Of a stretch of 64,000 nt of DNA, positions 1-8,094 are shown one piece after another. Below the pieces are notes generated by a model. That model had not been told where the DNA came from. It saw nothing but the letters and a program-made list of their open reading frames with translations, and ran no database searches. The position numbers were made by a program, and so were the translations under genes. Positions within the stretch are counted from its first letter, which is position 1; each line of letters starts with the position of its first letter. The stretch comes from an uncultured Mailhella sp. (GTDB taxonomy: Bacteria > Desulfobacterota > Desulfovibrionia > Desulfovibrionales > Desulfovibrionaceae), in contig CALUUX010000043.1 of the NCBI GenBank assembly GCA_944324085.1, positions 50,491-114,490 on the forward strand, written 5' to 3'.

Positions 1-258
1 CCTGCGCAACTGCGTGGCCTGCGGATCTTCCACGAGAAGATCCCTGTCGGAAACCACGTCATGCGCGGCGATTTCCCCGGCGGGGTACACCACGCGAGCC
101 GTGCGCCCCGGCTGAATGGCGCACAAAAGGGACATCAGTACCAGTGCGGCGGCCAGAGACACCAGGCCCCAGTCGTGATGATGATGCATGAACATGGAAC
201 GGGAATGTCCCAGGAGCTGGGAAACGCTGACCGGCGATATCTTCCTAGTTTTTTTCAT
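1..258 (-). CDS. 7TM-HD family phosphohydrolase (PgpH-type), N-terminal part only
   Basis: Only the first 86 codons are in the window; the gene runs off the left edge. The start ATG lies inside the last codons of phoH (14-base overlap), which indicates translational coupling. The visible part has a short basic N-terminus with an HHHH run, one membrane segment at about residues 30-50 and then an extracytoplasmic start (RVVYPAGEIAAHDVV). That layout fits the 7TM-HD extracellular domain seen in PgpH/YqfF proteins, whose C-terminal HD domain hydrolyses cyclic di-AMP in Gram-positives. The HD domain is not visible, so the call rests on the N-terminus and on the phoH neighbour, which is a common gene order ahead of ybeY. 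Confidence 0.7.
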   Translation of the reverse strand, partial: MKKTRKISPVSVSQLLGHSRSMFMHHHHDWGLVSLAAALVLMSLLCAIQPGRTARVVYPAGEIAAHDVVSDRDLLVEDPQATQLRR

Positions 259-1297
259 AAATATCGTAGGCTTCCACAATACGTCCCACCAGGGGGTGGC
301 GTACCACGTCGGAACTGCGGAACTGATGAACGGCCACGCCGCGCACGCCTTCGAGCACCTTCAGCGCGTGAACGAGGCCGGAACGGGTCTCCCCTTCCTT
401 TTCTCCGTCCTTGAGAAAGGCCTTGTGGATGGGCGGAAGGTCTATCTGCGTGACGTCGCCGGTGACCACCACTCTGGAGCCGAAGCCCATGCGGGTAAGA
501 AACATCTTCATCTGTTCGCGCGTGGTGTTCTGCGCTTCGTCGAGGATAAGAAAAGCGTCATTGAGCGTGCGTCCGCGCATGAAGGCCAGCGGCGCGACTT
601 CTATAACGCCGGATTCCTGCTTCTGGGCAAAGCCCTGCGGCCCCAGCATGTCGCTGAGGGCGTCGTACAGCGGGCGCAGATAGGGGTTTACCTTGTCTTC
701 CATGTCCCCCGGCAGAAAACCGAGCTTTTCGCCCGCTTCCACCGCAGGTCTCGTGAGCACGATTTTCTTCACTCTCTTGGCCGCAAGCATGGAAATGGCC
801 ATGGCTACGGCAAGATAGGTCTTGCCCGTGCCCGCAGGCCCCGTGGCGAAGACCAGTTCGTTGCGGCGCAAAAGCTCCATATACTGACGCTGCGCCGTGT
901 TGCGCGCCACGATGCTCTTGCGGGGCGAAACGATCACGCTCGCCTCGCGAAACATTTTGCTTATGTCGGCATGGGGATTGCGAAGCAGTTCTTCATAACC
1001 CTGAAGCAGATCTTCGCCGCGCAGCGTATGCCCGCCGCGCAAGAGTCCGTAACCCTGCGTAAAAAGATTGAGCAGCAGTTCGCGCTGCGCCGGACGCGGG
1101 TCGCTCACGGTGAGTTCCGTGCCGCGCGTCTGCAGATCCGCGCCGGAAGCGTCGGCTATCAGTTCCAGATGAGCGTTCAGGGGGCCGAAAAGCTGACTGG
1201 CCAGACCGGCGTCGTCAAAGGCCAGCGTTTCCGCAAAGGACGATTTCACACGCATATCCTGTTTTTCCGTTACGCCTCGGGCCGCGCCCGTCGGCAT
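245..1297 (-). CDS. phoH: PhoH family P-loop ATPase
   Basis: The protein is about 350 residues. The Walker A motif GPAGTGKT is at about residues 153-160 and Walker B (FLILDEAQN) at about 249-257, followed by the TREQMKMFLTRMG and VVTGDVTQIDLP motifs typical of the PhoH core. The first 120 residues carry the usual KH-like N-terminal region. I chose the ATG at 1297 because AAGGA sits about nine bases upstream; an in-frame reading continues to 1462 but has no ribosome site. PhoH proteins are cytoplasmic ATPases or putative RNA helicases, often found with ybeY. The 3' end overlaps the 7TM-HD gene, so the two form one operon. Confidence 0.93.
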   Translation of the reverse strand: MPTGAARGVTEKQDMRVKSSFAETLAFDDAGLASQLFGPLNAHLELIADASGADLQTRGTELTVSDPRPAQRELLLNLFTQGYGLLRGGHTLRGEDLLQGYEELLRNPHADISKMFREASVIVSPRKSIVARNTAQRQYMELLRRNELVFATGPAGTGKTYLAVAMAISMLAAKRVKKIVLTRPAVEAGEKLGFLPGDMEDKVNPYLRPLYDALSDMLGPQGFAQKQESGVIEVAPLAFMRGRTLNDAFLILDEAQNTTREQMKMFLTRMGFGSRVVVTGDVTQIDLPPIHKAFLKDGEKEGETRSGLVHALKVLEGVRGVAVHQFRSSDVVRHPLVGRIVEAYDIYEKN

Positions 1298-1741
1298 AAA
1301 TTTTTTCCTTACGCCAAAACAGGGAAAGAGTCCATAAGCGCGCCTTCCCTCCAAAATGCTCCCAATACCGTCATAAAAATGCCTTCCCGCCTTCGTAAAA
1401 ACGATATTTTTCCCGACGGAACGCGCGGCGACATTCAAGGCTCGTTCACATTCACGTAACACAAGGACGACGGCAACGTTTCCCAGACCTTCTCAACGCC
1501 GGGAAGACTGTTCCTCTCGCCTCAAAAAATTTTTTCCTCTTTTCCTGAAAATAACGTTAATTTTATAACTAACCCTCTGAACTGATGAATTTTAACGCTT
1601 ATCCGGTAATAACTGTTATTTTTCTTGCCCCCTTGTCATAACCGAAAAGGGGTTTTACAATGATCCCGCTTTTAAGGACAAGCTCTTTATAACGCATAAT
1701 TCCGTCTCCCTTTTCTACGGAGACCGGAGGTAATTTTTTTC
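1298..1741. other. AT-rich divergent intergenic region
   Basis: No gene is visible in these 444 bases. The region separates phoH (left, minus strand) from the nitronate monooxygenase gene (right, plus strand). The part from about 1530 to 1700 is much more AT-rich than its surroundings. It contains the perfect inverted repeat AATAACTGTTATT at 1608-1620, the palindrome TAACGTTA at 1552-1559, further ATAAC half-sites, and a six-base GC stem at 1629-1634 with 1647-1652. It probably holds both promoters. Confidence 0.6.
1608..1620. promoter_or_regulatory. inverted repeat, possible operator
   Basis: AATAAC-T-GTTATT is a perfect 13-base inverted repeat in the AT-rich region upstream of the nitronate monooxygenase gene. 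Similar half-sites (ATAAC/GTTA) occur at about 1551-1560 and 1637-1642, which suggests a regulator site rather than a single chance palindrome. No regulator gene is adjacent. Confidence 0.35.
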
Positions 1742-2866
1742 ATGTCTTTCCCCGCGTTGAAAATCGGCGATCTGGTCGCCCGCACGCCCATCGTTCAGGG
1801 CGGCATGGGCGTCGGCATATCTCTTTCCGGCCTGGCTTCCGCCGTGGCCAATGAAGGCGGCATCGGCGTCATTGCCGGAGCCATGGTGGGCATGCGCGAA
1901 CCCGACGTGGCCGCCCATCCCGTGGAAGCCAACGTTCGCGCGCTGCGCCGCGAAATCGAAAAGGCCCGCGCCGCCACCAAGGGCATCATCGGCGTCAACG
2001 TCATGGTCGCGCTCACCACGTTCGCGGAAATGGTGCGCGCCGCCATCGAAGCTCACGCCGACGTGGTGTTCTCCGGCGCCGGTCTCCCCATGGATCTTCC
2101 TAAAATTTTTCAGGAAACCTGCGCTCAAAAAAAGGAAGAGTTCCGCACGAAGCTCGTGCCCATCGTCTCTTCCGGCCGCGCCGCCACGCTCATCGCCAAA
2201 AAATGGATATCCAGAACCGGCCTCATTCCCGACGCCTTCGTGCTCGAGGGCCCCAAGGCCGGAGGTCATCTCGGCTTCTCCGAAGAACACATCTTTGACG
2301 AAGCGTTCTCGCTTGAAAAACTGGTTTCCGGCGTCGTCGACGCCGCCAAGGCTCTGGAAGACAAGGCCGGACGAGCCATTCCCGTCATCGCCGGCGGGGG
2401 CGTGTTCAGCGGAGCCGACATCGCAAGGATGCTCAGTCTCGGAGCCTCTGGCGTGCAGATGGCCACCCGCTTTGTGGCCACCAACGAATGCGACGCCGAC
2501 ATTCGTTTCAAACAGGCCTACGTAGACGCCAGAAAAGAAGACGTCACCATCATCCACAGCCCCGTGGGCATGCCCGGCCGCGCGTTGAACAACGCCTTTA
2601 TCGAAGCCGCGCGCGAAGGCAGGAAAAAGCCTTTCAAGTGCGTGTTCCACTGCATAAAAACCTGCGACCCTACCACCACGCCCTACTGCATTTCCTCGGC
2701 CCTCATCAACGCCATGAAGGGAAATCTCGATAAAGGATTCGTGTTCTGCGGGGCCAATGTTGACAAGGTGAAAAGCATTGTATCGGTGCATGAACTCATG
2801 GAAACCCTGCGTCGGGAATACGATGAGTTCATGGAAAAGGAGAACGCGGTTCCCGTCATGGCCTGA
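1742..2866 (+). CDS. nitronate monooxygenase / FabK-like FMN oxidoreductase
   Basis: The protein is 374 residues with a TIM-barrel flavin oxidoreductase pattern: the N-terminal QGGMGVGIS phosphate-loop region, the central LEGPKAGGHLG segment and AGGGVFSGADIARML followed by GVQMATRF. These are family features of 2-nitropropane dioxygenase-type enzymes, which oxidise alkyl nitronates or, as FabK, reduce enoyl-ACP. The C-terminal region has several cysteines (VFHCIKTCDPTTTPYC) often seen in anaerobe members. GGAGG lies about ten bases before the ATG. The gene is monocistronic, ending in a strong terminator at 2952-2988. Whether it acts on nitronates or in fatty-acid synthesis cannot be read from the sequence. 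Confidence 0.85.
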   Translation: MSFPALKIGDLVARTPIVQGGMGVGISLSGLASAVANEGGIGVIAGAMVGMREPDVAAHPVEANVRALRREIEKARAATKGIIGVNVMVALTTFAEMVRAAIEAHADVVFSGAGLPMDLPKIFQETCAQKKEEFRTKLVPIVSSGRAATLIAKKWISRTGLIPDAFVLEGPKAGGHLGFSEEHIFDEAFSLEKLVSGVVDAAKALEDKAGRAIPVIAGGGVFSGADIARMLSLGASGVQMATRFVATNECDADIRFKQAYVDARKEDVTIIHSPVGMPGRALNNAFIEAAREGRKKPFKCVFHCIKTCDPTTTPYCISSALINAMKGNLDKGFVFCGANVDKVKSIVSVHELMETLRREYDEFMEKENAVPVMA

Positions 2867-2951
2867 CGTTCTTCCTCTCTGGCGCGCCCGTCGTCGCGAC
2901 GCTCTTCTCTCCCAGAGCGAAAACGGCGGGGCTCGCCGGCCCCTCCTGAGC

Positions 2952-2988
2952 GGAAAACGCCGTCTTTGCGCGGCGTTTTCCTTTTTTT
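2952..2988 (+). terminator. Rho-independent terminator
   Basis: An 11-base perfect stem (GGAAAACGCCG / CGGCGTTTTCC) with an eight-base loop is followed by seven T. It lies 85 bases after the nitronate monooxygenase stop codon. Confidence 0.9.
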
Positions 2989-3124
2989 CACGCGCTTTTC
3001 TCCCTGTCTGACACGATCGGGCAAGAAAAAGCAAGAATAGTGTCTATCCGCTCCGAAGCCGCGCCAGTATCGTACGAGGAACGGAGCGGGACGCTCCCCC
3101 GCCTACGAACAACGGAGAAGACGC

Positions 3125-3802
3125 ATGCATCGACGCCATTTTCTCAAAACTTCTCTCATGGCGACAGCGGCCGCGGCGGGAGTCGCGCTTCTGCCCGATC
3201 CGCTTCTCGCCGCGTCGTCGACGAACGCAAACGAAAGCAGCAGGGAGAAAAGCATGAAAATCCTGGTTCTTACCGGAAGTCCACGGGAACACGGCAATTC
3301 CAACACGCTGGCAGAACACTTCATCAAAGGCGCGCGGGAAGCCGGCCACACGGTGGACCGTTTCGACGCCGCGCTCAAAAACGTTCATCCCTGCGTCGCC
3401 TGCAACAGTTGCGGCATGGACGGCCCCTGCGTTTTTGACGACGATTTTTCCTTCGTCAGAGAACGCGTCATCGCCGCCGATCTGGTGGCTTTCGTCACGC
3501 CCATGTATTATTTCGGCATATCGGCGCAGCTCAAGGCCGTCATCGATCGCTTCTACGCCATCAACGGTTCCATACACAGGCCCAAAAAGTCCGTTCTGCT
3601 GATGACCTACGCCAACGTCACCGAGCGGAACGAACGCCCCATACTCGCGCACTATGAAGAACTTCTGGACTATCTCGGCTGGACGGACGTCGGACGCGTC
3701 ATCGCTCCCGGCGTATGGACCGCCGGCTCCATAGCGCGCACGCCCTTTCCGGAGCGGGCGTACCAACTCGGAAGATCGTTGCTCGGAGGGGACGCTCGAT
3801 GA
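3125..3802 (+). CDS. Tat-exported iron-sulfur flavoprotein (NADPH-dependent FMN reductase fold)
   Basis: The N-terminus has a twin-arginine signal (RRHFLKTSLM, then an Ala-rich stretch ending LLAASS). The mature part begins KILVLTGSPREHGNSNT, the FMN-binding loop of the NADPH-dependent FMN reductase/ISF family. Residues around 100-115 contain CVACNSCGMDGPC, a CX2CX2CX5C cluster as in compact iron-sulfur flavoproteins. Such proteins are normally cytoplasmic; Tat export of a folded, cofactor-loaded protein is consistent with these cofactors. An internal ATG at 3254 (residue 44), preceded by GGGAG, could give a cytoplasmic form that lacks the signal. The stop overlaps the next start (ATGA), so the two genes are coupled. 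Substrate is unknown. Confidence 0.82.
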   Translation: MHRRHFLKTSLMATAAAAGVALLPDPLLAASSTNANESSREKSMKILVLTGSPREHGNSNTLAEHFIKGAREAGHTVDRFDAALKNVHPCVACNSCGMDGPCVFDDDFSFVRERVIAADLVAFVTPMYYFGISAQLKAVIDRFYAINGSIHRPKKSVLLMTYANVTERNERPILAHYEELLDYLGWTDVGRVIAPGVWTAGSIARTPFPERAYQLGRSLLGGDAR

Positions 3803-4941
3803 ACAGAAGAACCTTTCTGCGCGGCGCGGTCGGAACGGCCCTTGCGGCCGGAGTCGGCGCGGGAGGAGCGTTCGCCTTTCTCCGACAGGAGGCCTTCGGC
3901 GCGCTGCCGGAAGGTAGTTCACGTCAACGCGTCGCGTCTTCTCCGCACTACGTCGACGGAGAATTCCGCAACGTCATCCCGCGTCCCATTCTCAGCGACG
4001 GCAGCAGCTTTGTCGGCGCGCTGATCCGTTCGCTGACGGAAAAACGCGTTCAGACCGAACCTCCGGTTCCCGTTCCCTCCAAACGCCCTGACCTTCGTTC
4101 TCTGGACCGATCCCGGGATTGCGTCGTCTGGCTGGGGCACTCAACTTTTTTTCTTCAGCTCGAAGGCCGGCGTCTGCTCATCGACCCGGTCTTCAGCGAA
4201 CACGCGTCGCCGGTTTCCTTCAGCGTCCGGGCCTTTGCCGGAGCTACGCCATGCGCGGCCGCCGACATGCCCGACATCGACTGCCTGCTTATCTCTCACG
4301 ATCACTGGGATCATCTTGACTATCCCACTGTCATGACTCTCAAGAATCGCGTCCGAAGCGTGATCTGCGGTCTCGGCGTGGGCGCGCATTTCCGCCGCTG
4401 GGGATTTTCCGAACGCGTCCTCCGCGAGGCCGACTGGGGAGAAACCGTCGCGCCGAACGACGATCTCCAGATCACGCTCGTCACGGCGAGTCATTACTCG
4501 GGCCGCGCTCTGACGCGCAACCAGTCCTTGTGGACGGGATTTCGCATAGTCTCGCCGCGACAAAGCGTGTTCTTCAGCGGCGACAGCGGTTACGGACCGC
4601 ATTTTGCCGACGTCCGCAAGGCCTTCGGCCCAACGGATCTCGCCCTGCTGGACTGCGGCCAATACAACGATCGCTGGAAATACATTCACATGACGCCGGA
4701 AGAAGCCGCGCGCGCCGCGGAAGATCTCGGAGCCGGCGCGTTGCTGCCAGCGCACGTCGGCAAATTCGCGCTGGCCAGCCACCCGTGGGACGAGCCGTTC
4801 CGTCGCGTCAGCCTGGCTTCCCGGAATAAGAACTTCTCGCTGCTCACTCCCGTCATCGGAGACGTCGTTCCTCTTTCCGGCGCCATTCCCGTCTTTCCGC
4901 GATGGTGGGAAAACGAACGCGCTTCGACCTCTCCCAGCTGA
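3799..4941 (+). CDS. Tat-exported metallo-beta-lactamase-fold hydrolase
   Basis: About 380 residues. The start at the ATG that overlaps the previous stop gives a twin-arginine signal (NRRTFLRGAVG followed by an Ala/Gly-rich segment). The body has VVWLGHSTFFLQ, LLIDPVF, the zinc motif HDHWDH and a later FFSGDSGYGPHF, the order found in the UlaG/NAPE-PLD-like branch of the metallo-beta-lactamase superfamily. Members hydrolyse lactone, phosphodiester or amide bonds; the substrate here is not known. It is probably co-transcribed with the iron-sulfur flavoprotein upstream, so both act outside the cytoplasmic membrane. Confidence 0.85.
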   Translation: MNRRTFLRGAVGTALAAGVGAGGAFAFLRQEAFGALPEGSSRQRVASSPHYVDGEFRNVIPRPILSDGSSFVGALIRSLTEKRVQTEPPVPVPSKRPDLRSLDRSRDCVVWLGHSTFFLQLEGRRLLIDPVFSEHASPVSFSVRAFAGATPCAAADMPDIDCLLISHDHWDHLDYPTVMTLKNRVRSVICGLGVGAHFRRWGFSERVLREADWGETVAPNDDLQITLVTASHYSGRALTRNQSLWTGFRIVSPRQSVFFSGDSGYGPHFADVRKAFGPTDLALLDCGQYNDRWKYIHMTPEEAARAAEDLGAGALLPAHVGKFALASHPWDEPFRRVSLASRNKNFSLLTPVIGDVVPLSGAIPVFPRWWENERASTSPS

Positions 4942-5097
4942 ACGAACGTGGAGTCGCGATCAGCCCGCGCCTCTGCGAGAAACCCGGCGCGAGCGCGTTC
5001 AGCCCGCGCCGGCCGCCGGATCGATCCCTCGTTCCCTCCCGCGGCCGACGACTTCCGAGCTTTTTCCATCGGAGCCTGCGTTTTCTTATCCGCCGTC

Positions 5098-5125
5098 TTG
5101 CGCTTTCCTCCCGTTTTTCTATAAT
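5098..5125 (+). promoter_or_regulatory. sigma70-type promoter of the AraC gene
   Basis: TTGCGC, a 16-base spacer and a perfect TATAAT. Transcription would start near 5132, leaving a leader of about 28 bases with GGAGG before the ATG at 5160. Confidence 0.7.
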
Positions 5126-5159
5126 GAAATTCCATAACTCCGGCGGAGGTGACGCCGTT

Positions 5160-6080
5160 ATGTGGGAACAATCGCAACGGATAACGCAACTGAACGAAAC
5201 GCTGAAGGAACGGATGCTCCTTCATTTGGAGTCTCCCTGTCTTCTGCCCACCGCCATAGAAGGGTTGCGCCTGGTTCGTCGGGAAGACTCAGGCGCGCCG
5301 GAACAGTGTTTCGAACGTCCGCTTGTCGGACTTGTCGTGCAAGGCACGAAGCACTCTTTCATGGCGGGACGGGACTACGTCTATACGGAAAACCAATGCA
5401 TCGTTGCCGGCGTGGACATGCCCATCGCCTCCTATGTCGTCAATCCCACGAGCGAACGGCCGTTTCTTTTTCTCTATGTATACCTGGACAAAACACTGCT
5501 CGCCTCTCTCTGCGAGGACATGAAGGACTCCATCCTTCATGGTGACGACGAGGAATGTCCCGGCATATCCATCGCGGACGCCGGGGAAGACATCATGGAC
5601 ATGTTCCTCCGCCTCGTGACGCTTCTGGAAAAGCCGGAGCAAATCGCGCTGCGCGCGCCCATGATGATGAAAGAACTTCACTACCTGCTGCTCATCAGCC
5701 CCCACGGAAGACTTTTACGCCAGCTGAACACGCCAGGCACCCAGAACAACCAAATCATGCAGGCCATCAACTGGATCCGGGAAAACTATAAACATCCGCT
5801 GCGCGTGGAAACCCTGGCGCGACAGGTGAACATGTCGGCGTCCAACCTGCATCGGCGTTTCAAGCTGCTCACCGGTCTGAGCCCCCTGCAATACCAGAAA
5901 CAACTGCGATTGTACGAAGCGCAGCGTCTCATGCTGCTGGAAAACGAACGAGCGTCCAGCGCGGCTCTCAGCGTGGGGTATGAAAGCGTCACCCAGTTCA
6001 ACAGGGAATACAAAAGAACCTTCGGCGAGCCGCCGCTTAGAGACATGAATCGCCGCAGAACGTCTTCCGGCCTCTCCTGA
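5160..6080 (+). CDS. AraC-family regulator with AraC_N domain (YqhC-like)
   Basis: About 306 residues. The N-terminal half matches the AraC_N type sensor domain (VGLVVQGTKHSFMAGRDYVY and VVNPTSERPFLFLYVYLD), and the C-terminal 100 residues are a double helix-turn-helix (VETLARQVNMSASNLHRRFK, then VGYESVTQFNREYKRTFG). I chose the ATG at 5160 because GGAGG is ten bases upstream and the promoter at 5098-5125 places the transcript start just ahead. YqhC of E. coli, in the same family, activates an aldehyde reductase and an aldo/keto reductase in response to reactive aldehydes. The neighbouring genes here include an alcohol dehydrogenase and an aldo/keto reductase, so a similar role is plausible but inferred. 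Confidence 0.88.
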   Translation: MWEQSQRITQLNETLKERMLLHLESPCLLPTAIEGLRLVRREDSGAPEQCFERPLVGLVVQGTKHSFMAGRDYVYTENQCIVAGVDMPIASYVVNPTSERPFLFLYVYLDKTLLASLCEDMKDSILHGDDEECPGISIADAGEDIMDMFLRLVTLLEKPEQIALRAPMMMKELHYLLLISPHGRLLRQLNTPGTQNNQIMQAINWIRENYKHPLRVETLARQVNMSASNLHRRFKLLTGLSPLQYQKQLRLYEAQRLMLLENERASSAALSVGYESVTQFNREYKRTFGEPPLRDMNRRRTSSGLS

Positions 6081-6182
6081 ACGCCCTCCGTTCCGAAATC
6101 CGATGAAGCTTCAAAACGGAAAACAGACGCCCGCTGAGGACTCCCGCTCCACGCGGATAACGCGCCCCTTCGTCGCCGCGCG

Positions 6183-6217
6183 CAAAAGGAGCGCGCTCCA
6201 GGATGAAAGCGCGCTCC
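6183..6217 (-). terminator. Rho-independent terminator after the Tat flavodoxin gene
   Basis: A perfect 10-base stem (GGAGCGCGCT / AGCGCGCTCC) with a ten-base loop. Read on the minus strand it is followed by TTTTGCG, 34 bases after the flavodoxin stop codon. Confidence 0.7.
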
Positions 6218-6250
6218 TCAACGTCGTTCAGCGATCAGAAAACGAAACGT

Positions 6251-6901
6251 CTATCGGGATTTCGACAGCCCAAGGCCGTTGATCCACTCCGCCACGTCTT
6301 CACCCGCGCTTCCCACGCGGGACCCCCGCACCTCAAATCCTTCGAGGAAACGAGCCTTCGGACACAGTTTTTTAAGATCGGTTTCGCTTCGCCCGAAACG
6401 ACTCCCTTCATGCGTGCAGAACGGAATGACGGTTTTTCCGCTGAGATCATAACGCTCCAGCAGCGTAAAGAACGGCATGGGAAGCGTGCCCCACCAGTTG
6501 GGATAGCCGATGAACACCGTGTCATAATCGCCGAGATTGGAAAGTTCGGTGGCGATTTCCGGCCTGGCTCCTGCTTGCTGCTCCTGCTTCGCCGCGTCCA
6601 CCACGGCGTCGTAATCTTCCGGATACGGCTTGACCGTTTTCAGTTCCACCATGTCTCCGCCCACGCGTTCATGAATCATCCCGGCAAGACGACGCGTGTT
6701 TCCCGAATGGGAAAAATAAAGAATAAGCACCTTTCCTCCCCTCGCTTCAGCGGCAAAAACAGACTGGGTCCCAAAAACGGGAACGACCGCAGCGACAGCT
6801 CCCAACGCGAGCCCCTTCAACACGGCCCGTCTGGAAAACTCGGCGCGAGCCTCATCGAATTTTCTAGCGTGAATAGCGAACTTGGCGATTTTTTTAGTCA
6901 T
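6251..6901 (-). CDS. Tat-exported flavodoxin
   Basis: 216 residues. After a 22-residue leader comes a twin-arginine signal (SRRAVLKGLALG, hydrophobic stretch, QSVFAAEA). The mature domain has the FMN phosphate loop LYFSHSGNTRR, the middle motif VFIGYPNWWGTLPMP and GKTVIPFCTHEGS, matching the Flavodoxin_4 type. AGGAG precedes the ATG. It is the last of the minus-strand genes that begin with the cupin gene at 10726. Classical flavodoxins are cytoplasmic one- or two-electron carriers; export suggests a periplasmic reductase role. It is similar in sequence motifs to the two exported flavodoxins at 11058 and 11730, so these are likely paralogues. Confidence 0.88.
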   Translation of the reverse strand: MTKKIAKFAIHARKFDEARAEFSRRAVLKGLALGAVAAVVPVFGTQSVFAAEARGGKVLILYFSHSGNTRRLAGMIHERVGGDMVELKTVKPYPEDYDAVVDAAKQEQQAGARPEIATELSNLGDYDTVFIGYPNWWGTLPMPFFTLLERYDLSGKTVIPFCTHEGSRFGRSETDLKKLCPKARFLEGFEVRGSRVGSAGEDVAEWINGLGLSKSR

Positions 6902-6963
6902 CGTTACACTCCTGTATCAACGAAAATATCCCGCGACTCTCCCCGAAAACGCCGCCATGTTGA

Positions 6964-6995
6964 TAAAGGCGTTCCGCGTCTCGAGAACGACGCCT
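6964..6995 (-). terminator. possible terminator after the CMD gene
   Basis: An imperfect stem (AGGCGTTC with GAACgaCGCCT, two-base bulge) lies 19 bases after the CMD stop; on the minus strand it is followed by TTTATC. Weak. Confidence 0.35.
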
Positions 6996-7013
6996 CTGTC
7001 GCCGGGGAGTCCA

Positions 7014-7877
7014 CTAGTTATTCGGTTTGGCGTACGCCACGGCGTTCACGCAGGCCAGCGCGTTCAGCGTGCGCGGGAAGCCCATAAAGGGAAGAAGCTG
7101 CGCCAGCGCGTCGATCAGGTTTTCCTTGGTGTTGCCCACGGCCAGATTGCCCTGAACGTGAGAACGCACCTGGCTGTCGCAGCCTCCGAACGCGCTGATG
7201 GCGGCGAAGGTCACCAGTTCCCTCGTCTTCAGATCCAGTCCTTTCCGAGTGTACACGTCACCGAAGCAGAACGCGGAAAGATAATTCTGCACAATGGCCT
7301 TCTGTTCAGCGGGGGTGGCGCGGTGCATCTGATCGATGGCGTCGCCGAAAATGGACTTCTGCACCGCCAGGCCATCGGCGTACCGAGTTTCTTCCGTCAC
7401 CGTGCTCTGACTTTCCAGAGGCAGAGCAATCCCGCGCTCCGCAAACGTCTCATTGACCAGCCGGAGCGACGCCTCCACGCGGGGAAATCCAACGTAGGGC
7501 GCGCACTGATACATGGCTTCCTTGATCTGCACGGGCGTGGCCCCCGCGCGAAGCGCGGCGTTGACGTGGGTCTTGAAGTCATCCAGCGTCTGCGCGGCGG
7601 TAAGCGCGGCCAGCGTGACCAGCGTCTTCTGCGCGTCGCTCAACGTGCCGCGATCCATGATTTCTCCGTAAATAAGTTTGTCGCGCATGGCGGCGAAATC
7701 CGGATCCGTATCCCCCAGCGAAGATTCGCCGCCTCCGAGAAATTTCTGCATGTTTCGCGCGGCGGCCGACGCGCGGGTACCGGAAGATTCTTCCCCTTCC
7801 GCGCCCCAGGCTTCCGAAGAAAACAACATGGTCATACCCGCAAGGAGAATCACTCCAACTGTGCCGAATACTGTCAT
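7014..7877 (-). CDS. secreted carboxymuconolactone decarboxylase (CMD) family protein, two CMD domains
   Basis: About 287 residues with a Sec signal peptide (VFGTVGVILLAGMTMLF...AWGAEG). There are two CMD-like repeats: the first around residues 60-140 (EIMDRGTLSDAQKTLVTLAAL, then YVGFPR) and the second around 180-280 (YTRKGLDLKTRELVTFAAIS, GGCDSQVRSHVQ, then MGFPRTLNAL). The CMD fold includes decarboxylases and AhpD-like peroxidases; the second repeat keeps a Cys and a His in GGCDSQVRSH but not the AhpD CxxC pair. GGGAG precedes the ATG at 7877; the reading frame open further upstream has no ribosome site. A secreted cupin gene lies two genes upstream; CMD and cupin domains are often fused in other bacteria. 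Confidence 0.87.
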   Translation of the reverse strand: MTVFGTVGVILLAGMTMLFSSEAWGAEGEESSGTRASAAARNMQKFLGGGESSLGDTDPDFAAMRDKLIYGEIMDRGTLSDAQKTLVTLAALTAAQTLDDFKTHVNAALRAGATPVQIKEAMYQCAPYVGFPRVEASLRLVNETFAERGIALPLESQSTVTEETRYADGLAVQKSIFGDAIDQMHRATPAEQKAIVQNYLSAFCFGDVYTRKGLDLKTRELVTFAAISAFGGCDSQVRSHVQGNLAVGNTKENLIDALAQLLPFMGFPRTLNALACVNAVAYAKPNN

Positions 7878-8094
7878 AAGAACTCCCTTGCCCGGCCGGG
7901 GCGATTTCCCCGCCGCGGCGTTTTCCTTTATCTTCAGAATAGCAGGAGCCCGGATCGCCGTCAGATACGTTTCTCTCCCCTTCTGGTCCGATTCTGCTTG
8001 ACGCGGCGTGATCTGCTCACAGCCTGACGCCTCCGCACGGGCAAGGCACCCTCTTCCGCGCCCGGCTCCTTCTTCGGCCGACGCCGCCGTTCGG

